DNA from: Deltaproteobacteria bacterium
Lineage (GTDB): Bacteria; Desulfobacterota; Desulfarculia; Adiutricales; Adiutricaceae
Assembly: GCA_031263485.1 (NCBI GenBank)
Contig: JAISFS010000060.1
Location: forward strand, 1 to 39,236
Direction of reading: 5' to 3'
Length of the DNA: 39,236 nucleotides
The notes under the pieces were generated by a model that searched no databases, was not told the origin of the DNA, and was given only the letters and a program-made list of their open reading frames with translations. Below, in pieces: positions 1-7,272 of the stretch (positions are counted from its first letter, which is position 1; every line of letters starts with the position of its first letter). The position numbers and the translations under genes were made by a program.

Positions 1-100
1 ATGGACTTGGATAGGGATGCAATGTCAATAACTTAAGGAGATCAACGTATGGTAAACTGTTGAAATCATTAGTTTAGTTCCTGAAGGATCTATGGTTTTC

Positions 101-127
101 CGCCTTTCCGCCTTTCCGCCTTTCCGC
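101..127. repeat. Tandem octamer, about 3.4 copies
   Basis: The unit CGCCTTTC is repeated perfectly three times and followed by CGC. It is a short microsatellite in non-coding sequence with no evident function. A looser CGCCTT echo occurs near 318. Confidence 0.85.
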
Positions 128-540
128 AACACCTGTCCGGCCGGTGGATATCTTGGACAGCCCCTCCGCTTTATACGGCATGATTTTCGGGCCGGCCCGG
201 GCGGGGGGGGGTGTGTTTTCGGGATCGCCGATTTTGGGCGATGAGGGGGTAGTGTTTTCCATGGGTTCCGGGGATCGGCCCCCCCATTCAGGGCTATCTT
301 GGACAGCTGTGCCTTTCCGCCTTAAGTTGTTGATATTGGATAGGGATGTGGATCTCGGCCCTGTGCCGCCCTATGTTTGAGCATTGGGCCTCGCGGGAGA
401 TCCGGAGGGGGGAGCCTCAGAAACGACCTTAGCCAGTTAGGCTCCAGGCGGCCTTGGGCTACGGGACCCGGCTTTAACGAACTGACGCAGACGTTGGCGG
501 TCGGGAAGAAATTAGCGGCTGAGGTGCGACGGATACTAAA

Positions 541-1125
541 TTTTCGCGAAAACCAATCGAAGGACTTTGTAAACGAGACTTGAAGCGAAAATGAACTAAA
601 TTTTTGTATTTTATTTTTGAAACTACAGATACATTTCGCGAAAAGACAATTCGGCGGCCGAGAGAAAGGCGTGAGCGGTCGCGAAACGATATGACGTCGT
701 CAACTAGCACGGCACTAATGGACGATGTTAGTCGCATATCCGGCGAGATGCAGGTTTTCCGGTTCCGCCTGCACCGGACTGCTTTGCCTGCAGAGGAAAG
801 TGTTTTCGGTGGGATGAGCATTTTCGCGCGTGATGTCGCGCGGAATCGAGGTCGAGTCTTTCCAGCACCCGGGAAGACGAAGGACGAATTTGGTCCGGGA
901 AGGCAAAGGGCGGATTGTATCTGGAGATATGCCGGGAGACGGCAGAAAGCCGTTGGAGCAGGGTGCATGTGCCTACCAGGAATCGGGATTGGGGCGTTGG
1001 GGAATGACGGCAGAGACGAAGGGCAGGAAGGCGGTTGCCACTCAAAGACACGTTAATTTCGGAGTCGATGACATGATTGTTTTGAGATTCTGTAGCTGTG
1101 GATGATATTCGGAATTTTCGCGAAA
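541..1125. repeat. Three copies of the palindrome TTTCGCGAAA
   Basis: TTTTCGCGAAAA occurs at 541-552, TTTCGCGAAA at 634-643 and again at 1116-1125. Half-site variants such as TTTTCGCGCG are near 823. A 10-bp palindrome repeated three times in about 600 bp of gene-poor DNA could be a protein-binding site or a mobile-repeat relic. Only the sequence pattern is seen; any role is inference. Confidence 0.6.
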
Positions 1126-1243
1126 GGATGATGTGAGCGAAAATAAAATCTTGTTGAACATTGCCATCGAATTTCGCACCGAATCCTATGGGCTACGGTC
1201 AAAAAAAAATCGGGACCACTTGCTTTTTGCCACGGTTGTGGTA

Positions 1244-1259
1244 GACACTAAAAAGTGTC
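1244..1259. repeat. Perfect 6-bp inverted repeat (GACACT-AAAA-AGTGTC)
   Basis: A 16-bp inverted repeat lies about 95 bases upstream of the first protease gene. The flank just before it, TTGTGGTAGAC, is also found upstream of the tRNA-Ser gene near 5938-5948. It could be an operator, a weak terminator or a relic of a transposon end. No transposase gene is nearby. Confidence 0.45.
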
Positions 1260-1353
1260 CCCCTTCTTGGCCTTAATTTGATGGCTGGCGTCAGCTTGCC
1301 AACCCCGTACGGTCGGCGCGGACGGTCTTCCCCCGCTTCGACAAGGACGATTG

Positions 1354-2433
1354 ATGTTTCCCGACAGGATTGACCTCTACCGGAAGATTGAGGAGATCAC
1401 CGATGCTGCGGTAATTTTCTTTTTTACTAGTGATCGCGATTGTTTCGAGACGGAAATTTCCGATGACGCGGCGGATATTTTCATCGGTCAGCTGGAAGAC
1501 ATAGGCTTCGTGCCCAGGCTTGCGCTCGTGCTGCACACCGACGGGGGAGCGGTGTCGTCGGCATGGAATATCGCGACCCTTCTGAGGGAGCACTGCAATG
1601 AGCTCTCGGTAATCGTTCCCCGCAAAGCCCTGAGCGCCGGCACCCTTATCTGTCTCGCGGCGGATACCGTGTTCATGAAGGGAGGATCCGCGTTGGGTCC
1701 TATCGACCCCGCAATCAGCGTGGAGTTGATACGGGGCGATCTGGACGGGAAGTCCTCCGGGCCGGTGGATGTCAGGATCGAGTCCGTGTTCGGATTTCTG
1801 TCGTTGGCCACGGAGGTTCTCGCGATCGGGGACGAAGCGGCCCTGGCGTCCGTTCTCCGGACGGCGGCCGGCGATTACCGCGCTCATGACCTGGGTGAGG
1901 CCTTCCGCATGAGGCCGCATATCAGGATGCTCGCCGAAAGGCTCCTCCGGGACAGGGGTTGCAGGGGCGAGCAGATCGATAAGATCGTGGACTTCCTTTC
2001 CAGAGGCTCCGGATCCCGCGACTTCACTATCGGTCTTAAATTTGCCCAATCGCTGGGCCTTCCGGCGAAGATGATGCCGCGCGATCTCTCCTCCGCAGTG
2101 TCGACCTTTTTCCGCGACATCCGCACGGAGATGGGTTTTTTTGGCCGCCAGATCGAGTTGCGCCCAGAGGAGTTGGACTTCAGGGTGCGGGATGGCGTGG
2201 AAGAATCGGCGGTCAAGTCGGTTCTCATCGAAAGTTTCCGGGGAGGAAGCGACAGGTTTGTCATGGTAAAGGCCATCTCTTCCGGGAAATCCGGTGAGGT
2301 TGTAGCTGACGGCATCTTCGGCCCTGACGGAGAGTCCGGCCTTGACGTCGGGGATGCCGAAGATGGCCTGGATGGCGAGGACGGCGAAACGGCCGTCCGG
2401 AAGGGACTCTGGGAACATGAAAAAACGCAATAG
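1354..2433 (+). CDS. SDH-type (ClpP/crotonase-fold) serine proteinase
   Basis: The 359-residue product looks like the serine dehydrogenase proteinase family (SDH_sah, PF01972), cytosolic ClpP-fold peptidases related to signal peptide peptidase A. Visible hallmarks are the strand LALVLHTDGG at residues 56-65 (oxyanion-loop glycines), SAGTLICLAAD at 94-104 with Ser94 as predicted nucleophile, and SALGPIDP at 112-119. There is no signal peptide or membrane segment, so it probably acts in the cytoplasm. The C-terminal 60 residues are acidic and Gly/Asp-rich. The ATG at 1354 follows AAGGA at 1343-1347 with good spacing; a TTG directly before it is the only alternative. It overlaps the next gene by 17 bases, so the two are translationally linked. 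Substrate unknown. Confidence 0.7.
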   Translation: MFPDRIDLYRKIEEITDAAVIFFFTSDRDCFETEISDDAADIFIGQLEDIGFVPRLALVLHTDGGAVSSAWNIATLLREHCNELSVIVPRKALSAGTLICLAADTVFMKGGSALGPIDPAISVELIRGDLDGKSSGPVDVRIESVFGFLSLATEVLAIGDEAALASVLRTAAGDYRAHDLGEAFRMRPHIRMLAERLLRDRGCRGEQIDKIVDFLSRGSGSRDFTIGLKFAQSLGLPAKMMPRDLSSAVSTFFRDIRTEMGFFGRQIELRPEELDFRVRDGVEESAVKSVLIESFRGGSDRFVMVKAISSGKSGEVVADGIFGPDGESGLDVGDAEDGLDGEDGETAVRKGLWEHEKTQ

Positions 2434-2848
2434 ACTGACCTCAACGACACTCATCGGGTATAGTGGAAGAAGTTCCTACAGTCCCTTGCGGCCCATCCCG
2501 GACGATGCGCCTGAGATGGAAGTCCTGAGGCATCCGGACGGCAGGAAGATTATGCTTTCCGATGAGAGAAAGGCGCGGGAAAAGATGGTTTTTGTGCCGG
2601 GGGTGTGGCCCGTCAGGACCATTCCCAAGCCACCCGGCCACGAGAACGATCCCCACTACATCCAGGAAGTGGTCTATATCGGGGCGCCCCCCCGCAAGGC
2701 ATTCCCGAAGGCATCCGGCAAGACCTCCCCGAAGGGTCCGACAAAGACGGTCGCCACCTCCCGGGCCGATGCCCCGATCTTCCTGCGCAACCCCAGGCCG
2801 CCTCGACGGCTCGCGCCGGTGCCCCGGCCCTCTTCCTCCGGCAGGTGA
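2417..2848 (+). CDS. Small basic proline-rich partner of the SDH proteinase, copy 1
   Basis: I do not recognise this 143-residue protein. It starts inside the end of the proteinase gene. The N-terminus is basic (MKKRNR). A central block at about residues 54-95 contains VFVPGVWPVRTIPKPPGHE and YIQEVVYIGAPP. The C-terminal third is rich in Lys, Pro, Ser and Arg and is probably disordered. There is no signal peptide or membrane segment. A second copy at 4495 is about 85 percent identical by eye, and the central block is nearly invariant, which argues that this frame is truly translated. The overlap with the proteinase suggests it is its substrate, adaptor or regulator, but that is inference. Confidence 0.6.
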   Translation: MKKRNRLTSTTLIGYSGRSSYSPLRPIPDDAPEMEVLRHPDGRKIMLSDERKAREKMVFVPGVWPVRTIPKPPGHENDPHYIQEVVYIGAPPRKAFPKASGKTSPKGPTKTVATSRADAPIFLRNPRPPRRLAPVPRPSSSGR

Positions 2849-3438
2849 ACGCCTGGGATGGACAGGGAGGGTCGAAGAGCCGTTCCATGCCATGGGGGCG
2901 GATGTCCTGCAATGAAACCGACTCCGTTATTTGCGTAAGAGCACCCTTCCGGCTCCGGAAGCCGGTTTTTCAATTTCGAAACTCGGCCTCCCAGGCGGGT
3001 TTCCGCCCAAAGTTTCGTATCAATTCTCCGGAGGTATTGCGACTTGTCTCAGCCCGTCCTCCTTGCTGTCAGCTGATTCAAGGCGTCAGTCATAGGCAGA
3101 CGGATGCTTGTACCACGTCTCCGGCTACGACGGTCCCCGGATAGTGTCTTGAGTCGGCCCTTCGGTCGGCAGTCAAGGGCTAGGGCGGGCATGGAACCTC
3201 TATGCGGATGGCTTGGCGAGTGACGCCCGGGAGGCCGACAACCTCGGTTATGGCTCAGTCCGATACTGTTCACGCTCGTGCATGTTATCAATTTCAAACC
3301 AATGCCACAGGCTGATTGTCTCAGGCGAGGGAGGGGAAAGGGATTTGCTGAACCTAATTTTCGCAGGCACCTGGCTCTCCGGACGGTTCGGAGGGTGACT
3401 GTTGCCCGGACCAGAAGCTTGCCCGTCCGGAGCCGCAG
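2849..3438. other. Inter-cassette spacer, no gene
   Basis: No supported gene lies in these 590 bases. The stretch is homologous to 4948-5525. Anchors recognisable by eye are CCCTTCGGTCGG near 3158 and 5154, and ACTGTTC-CGC-CGT near 3265 and 5265, both offset by about 2.0 kb. The spacer therefore belongs to the duplicated unit. It may contain the promoter of the downstream cassette, but I cannot point to a convincing hexamer pair. Confidence 0.6.
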
Positions 3439-4511
3439 ATGTTCTCCGACAGTGTTGACCTCTACCGGAAGATTGAGGAGATCGCCGATGCCTCGGGGAT
3501 CTCATACTTCACGAGCGATCGCGATTGTTTCGAGACGGAAATTTCCGATGACGCGGTGGATAATTTCATCGGTCAGCTGGAAGACATAGGCTTCGTGCCC
3601 AGGCTTGCGCTCGTGCTGCACACCGACGGGGGAGCGGTATCGTTGGCCTGGAATATCGCGACCATTCTGGGGGAGCACTGCAAAGAGCTCTCGGTAATCG
3701 TTCCCCGCAAAGCCCTGAGCGCCGGCACCCTTATCTGTCTCGCGGCTTATTACGCTGATCATGAAGAGGGGAACCGCTTTGGGGCATATAGACCCCGCAA
3801 CAAGCGTGGATCTGATGCGGCGCGACCTGAACGGGAAGCCATCCGGGCCTACGGATGTCAGGGTCGAGTCCGTGTTCGGATTTCTGTCGTTGGCCACGGA
3901 GGTTCTCGCGATCGCGGACGAAGCGGCCTTGGCGTCAGTTCTCCGGACTGCGGCCGGCGATTACCGCGTTCATGATCTGGGCGAGGCCTTCCGTATGAGG
4001 CCGCATATAAGAATGCTCGCCGAAAGGCTCCTCCGGGACAGGGGTTGCAAGGGCGAGCAGATCGATAAGATCGTGGACTTCCTTTCCAGGGGTTCCGGTT
4101 CCCACGACTTCGCTATCGGTCTTAAATTTGCCCAATCACTGGGCCTTCCGGCGAAGGCGATGCCGCGCGACCTTTCCTGCGCGGTGTCTGCCTTGTACAG
4201 CGACATCCGCATGGAGATGGTTTTTTTTGGCCGCCAGATAGAGCAACGCTCTTGAGGAGTTGGACTACAGGATACGGGATGGCGTAAAAGAGTCGGCGGT
4301 CAAGTCGGTTATCATAGAAAGCTTCCGGGGCGGAAGCGACAGGTACGTCATGGGTGCGGATATCTCTTATGCGAAATCCGTTGAGGATGTCGCGGAAGGC
4401 ATGTACGGTCCCGACGGAGAGTTCGGCCCTGAAGTGGAGGACGGCCTGGACGGCGAGGACGGCGCAGCGGCCGTCCTGAAGGGACGCTGGGAACATGAAA
4501 AAACGCAATAG
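3439..4511 (+). pseudogene. Second SDH-type proteinase copy, broken by two frameshifts
   Basis: This is a paralogue of the gene at 1354. The first 102 residues or so match well and keep LHTDGG and the SAGTL nucleophile motif. A +1 insertion around 3745-3760 moves the reading into another frame, which stays open and homologous from 3761 to 4255. A second +1 insertion around 4246-4253 moves the last 80 codons into the third frame (to 4511). Alignment with copy 1 places both insertions by eye. The uninterrupted ORF from 3439 ends at 3975 as a truncated 178-residue product. No slippery heptamer or typical recoding signal is apparent, so decay or assembly error is more likely than programmed frameshifting. 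Confidence 0.75.
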
Positions 4512-4947
4512 ACCCACCGCAATGAGACTCATCGGGTATTGTGGGAGACAATCCTACGGTCCCCTGAGGCCCATTCCGGACGATGCGCCTGAGATGGTAG
4601 TCATGGTGCAACCGGACGGTAGGGAGATTTTGCTTTCCGAAATGAGAAAGTGGCGGGAAAAAATGGTTTTTGTGCCGGGGGTGTGGCCCGTCAGGACCAT
4701 CCCCAAGCCGCCCGGCCACGAGAACGATCCCAATTACATCCAGGAAGTGGTCTATATCGGGGCGCCCCCCCGCAAGGCATTCCCGAAGGCATCCGGCAAG
4801 ACTTCCCCGAAGGGTCCGACAAAGACGGTAGCCGCCTCCCGGGCCGATGCCCCGATCATCCTGCGCAACCCCAAGCCGCCGCGACGGGTTACACCGGTGC
4901 CCCGGCCCTTTTCCTCCGGTCGGGGATCGCCTGGAAAGGACTGTTAG
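4495..4947 (+). CDS. Small basic proline-rich partner protein, copy 2
   Basis: This 150-residue paralogue of the product at 2417 is about 85 percent identical by eye. Its start overlaps the end of the broken proteinase copy by 17 bases, exactly as in copy 1. The frame is intact even though the proteinase before it carries two frameshifts. The block from REKMVFVPGVWPVR to KGPTKTVA is almost unchanged, while the N-terminal 50 residues have diverged more. It ends seven residues later than copy 1. The family is unknown to me. Persistence of the intact frame suggests either independent use of the small protein or a very recent loss of the proteinase. Confidence 0.5.
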   Translation: MKKRNRPTAMRLIGYCGRQSYGPLRPIPDDAPEMVVMVQPDGREILLSEMRKWREKMVFVPGVWPVRTIPKPPGHENDPNYIQEVVYIGAPPRKAFPKASGKTSPKGPTKTVAASRADAPIILRNPKPPRRVTPVPRPFSSGRGSPGKDC

Positions 4948-5989
4948 GGTCGAATTGCCGTTCCATGCCATGGGACGGTAGCCATGCGAGAAAGGCGGCT
5001 CCGGAATTCGTGGAAGAGCTCTCTCGAATTGAAGCTACTGGCCACCCTGTCCGCCTGGTCTGTTGCCTTACGGTTGCTCCTTGCCGTCAGCCTTGGGTAG
5101 CCGTCCGCTTGATCCCAGTCTCCGCAACGGTCCCTGGATGGTCTCGAGTCTGCCCTTCGGTCGGATGTCAAACGCAAAGGCTGGCATGTGACCTTCAAGA
5201 GGGAACGTCAGTATTGTGTCAGGACGGCCCGGAGGTTGTCAATCTCGCTTGCCGCCTGTCCAAAACTGTTCGCGCCCGTACAGGTTATCAGTTGCGCGGC
5301 AATGCCTCATGGCGATTTATCACGGGCGATGGCGGGCGTGGAAATGGATTTCCAGAATCCTCCTTTTCCGGCGGGCGGTCGTGTTGCTTGAAAGCCATAC
5401 CCGGGCTTGCCGGACGGGGCAGGCAACGCTTCCGAAATTCCTGTCGGCTCTCAGTACGGTCCGGGGTTGACTTGCCCGGGGCAGATGCTTGTCCGTCCGG
5501 TGCCGCTGAGGCACTGCCGATGATCATGGCTGTCCCTGACGTTTGCCCAGGCCTTTCCCTGACGTTCAGCCCGATCAGGACCGAAGTTGCCTTGCTCTGG
5601 TGAGGGCTCTCTCGGACGGACCTTGCAGATGTCGAAGTCTTTCAGGGACTTCCGGCAGGCGCACCGGAGCCGCCGATGATTTCATATGGCTTGGTCTGGG
5701 CTGTACGGACGTTCAGCGGTCCCGCGCCTCGCTTCATTGCGTGGGACGGCACGAGTTGGCCGGCTGGTCTTGATGTCCTGTAAGGAAATGCCAGATGATG
5801 TCAAGTCTAATCTCAATATGCCCCTTTATTTTCTACATTATGGCGCAATAAATTGTGTATCGGGGGGAGAGTGATCGTGGGCCTGACAGGGCAGGCGATG
5901 CCCGGACGCGCGGGGGTCTTCCGTCCGGTTTACCTTTTGTGGTAGACTGAAAAAGGTTTGCGGGCATGTCGGCCCGTGTCGCCCGATGA
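4948..5989. other. Diverged spacer copy and tRNA upstream region, no gene
   Basis: From 4948 to about 5525 the sequence is a diverged copy of the spacer at 2849-3438. The point where a third proteinase copy should begin (about 5520) is followed instead by unrelated sequence, though a short match to the segment after copy 1 (GATGTCCTGYAA near 2902 and 5771) appears later. ORFs here are short and unsupported. The last 170 bases are AT-richer and precede the tRNA gene. Confidence 0.5.
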
Positions 5990-6080
5990 GGAGAGATGCC
6001 GGAGTGGTCGAACGGGGGCGACTCGAAATCGTCTAAAGCCTAATAAGCTTTCAAGGGTTCGAATCCCTTTCTCTCCGCCA
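5990..6080 (+). tRNA. tRNA-Ser (anticodon CGA)
   Basis: The 91-base gene folds into a class II tRNA. The acceptor stem GGAGAGA pairs with TCTCTCC at 6070-6076, followed by discriminator G and encoded CCA at 6078-6080. The anticodon stem GGCGA/TCGTC encloses the loop CTCGAAA at 6022-6028, giving anticodon CGA at 6024-6026, which reads UCG serine codons. The long variable arm (AAAGC...GCTTT) and the T-arm with GGTTCGAATCC are intact, as expected for serine tRNAs. Confidence 0.95.
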
Positions 6081-6145
6081 TGCGCCTTTACCGGAAGCCC
6101 CGAAGAGCCTCCCAGGAGTCATGGAAATGCCTCCAGGACAGCTCT

Positions 6146-6166
6146 ACGGGGCTTCCCGTCTTTTTG
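6146..6166 (+). terminator. Intrinsic terminator after tRNA-Ser
   Basis: The stem ACGGG-GCTT-CCCGT is followed by CTTTTTG. It lies 65 bases after the tRNA end, in the right orientation to end its transcript. The short five-pair stem makes it moderate in strength. Confidence 0.6.
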
Positions 6167-6584
6167 AGGGGGGGCGTCCCGGGAGTACTCCAAAAAGGCA
6201 AGCGGCGCTTCAATGAAGCGCTCCTTCGGGTGCTGGCGCGACTTCCACAGCAAGCTGAACGGCAAGAAGTTCTCCCTGAACAATGGGATGTGATTCCCTT
6301 CCCGGGGACGGGACCTGTTCCCCGGCGACCTGCCATGGTGTTTCCGTTGCTACGGTTCGGTCGGGGTCCGCGCAGACCCCGCCGCTGACGGCCCCTTCCC
6401 TCAACTTTCGTGACCCTCTCTGCGGCAGGCAGGTGTCCGTCCTGGCTCGTTCCAGGCGGGGAAGGCCGCCCCTCCCCCCCCCGCGCGATTTCGGTTTGTC
6501 GGCCCGCCGGCGCCCATGTGAAACGGATTCATGGCCCCGCCTGCGGGGTGCGCCTTTTCCCGCCTCGCTCATTGGAGGTGGAAC
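6167..6584. other. No supported gene
   Basis: GC-rich sequence follows the tRNA terminator. Open frames on both strands are low-complexity and lack ribosome-binding sites. A strong GGAGG lies at its right end and serves the small ORF at 6585. Confidence 0.4.
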
Positions 6585-6671
6585 ATGTCAGGACTCCGAA
6601 GGGGCGGGTATGTATTTCGACTCGATCATGCCGGCGGAGCTCATGAGGTCATATTTCAAATCGTTCCTTAA
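6585..6671 (+). CDS. Possible 28-residue small protein
   Basis: This short frame starts with ATG six bases after a strong GGAGG and ends at TAA 6669-6671. The predicted peptide runs from MSGLRRGGYVFRLDH to EVIFQIVP and has no family I recognise. The strong ribosome-binding site is the main support. It may instead be a leader or the relic of a longer gene. The small ORF at 6686 follows closely and could be translated from the same message. Confidence 0.3.
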   Translation: MSGLRRGGYVFRLDHAGGAHEVIFQIVP

Positions 6672-6685
6672 CAAGGTCGGCTGAC

Positions 6686-6862
6686 ATGAACGAGGTCGAC
6701 GAATTCGAAATCCCGGAGTTGCTCGATGAGGGGCATGCTCCGAAGACAGCAGCCGAGAGGGTGACCGCCGATTCCGTTGCGTTCGAGAGGCTGGAATACG
6801 CAGTAAAATATCCGTTAGGCCTACGCCCGAAAATCGGCAAGCTCGAGAGAGCCCCTGCATAA
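6686..6862 (+). CDS. Possible 58-residue hypothetical protein
   Basis: ATG at 6686, preceded by AAGG, opens a 58-codon frame ending in TAA. The product starts MNEVDEFEIPELLDEGHAP, is acidic at its N-terminus and basic near the end (LRPKIGKLERAPA). Its amphipathic, charged composition looks more protein-like than the shadow frames around it. No family is recognised. It may form an operon with the 28-residue frame just upstream; antitoxin-like size is noted but there is no toxin partner in sight. Confidence 0.3.
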   Translation: MNEVDEFEIPELLDEGHAPKTAAERVTADSVAFERLEYAVKYPLGLRPKIGKLERAPA

Positions 6863-6956
6863 CGTTGGAAATTTTGGAACCTCAAAAAAACTTGAAATGA
6901 AAGACTCTAAAAAATCCTGAATAATTCTGGGGGCATCCAGAAAAAATCAAGAAAAC

Positions 6957-7100
6957 CCCTCGGGAAATCCAGAAACCCCTGGGAAATCCAGAAACCCCGG
7001 AAAATTCCGGAAACCACCGGGAAATTCCGGAACCTTTGGGAAAAACCAGAAACCCCGGGAAAAATCTTGGAACCCATGGGAAAAGCGTAGAAAAATCCCA
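6957..7100. repeat. Degenerate tandem repeat, period 19-20, about 7 copies
   Basis: Units resemble CCGGGAAATCCAGAAACCC, with drifting centres such as TTCCGG and AAACCA. The array lies just past the 3' end of the minus-strand kinase gene at 7273 and is followed by an A-rich stretch. Many units can pair CCGGG/CCTGG with the next unit's complement, so the transcript could form a run of small hairpins and act as a terminator or mRNA-end protector. Confidence 0.7.
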
Positions 7101-7272
7101 CCAGAAAAAAAAGAAAAAAAACCAGGAATCCCCTGGAGAAATCGCAAATAATTCGGAAAACCTTCAGCGCGACCGCCGGTTTGCAGGGCGACCGGCGTCC
7201 CGCGGCCCGCCGCTGGGGCCGGCACAGCCGGGAACCCTGCCCGGCGCGCGCGCGTCCCGCGGAAGCCAGCGG

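Larger units (their letters stand above)
1..1290. other. Long region without a convincing gene
   Basis: I see no coding signal here. The open frames on both strands are short, overlap one another and have no ribosome-binding site or family resemblance. The base composition is less GC-rich than the rest of the window, with AT-rich patches near 590-625 and 1140-1225. The stretch holds a short tandem octamer, three copies of a CG-centred palindrome and a small inverted repeat, listed separately. It may be a decayed or horizontally acquired segment. Confidence 0.6.

Noticed and set aside
604-1056. 150-codon plus frame near the left end
   Set aside because: No ribosome-binding site, overlapped by equally long minus frames, no family resemblance.
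3745-4253. Programmed ribosomal frameshifting in the second proteinase copy
   Set aside because: Two separate +1 insertions relative to copy 1, no slippery site, and copy 1 needs none; mutation is simpler.
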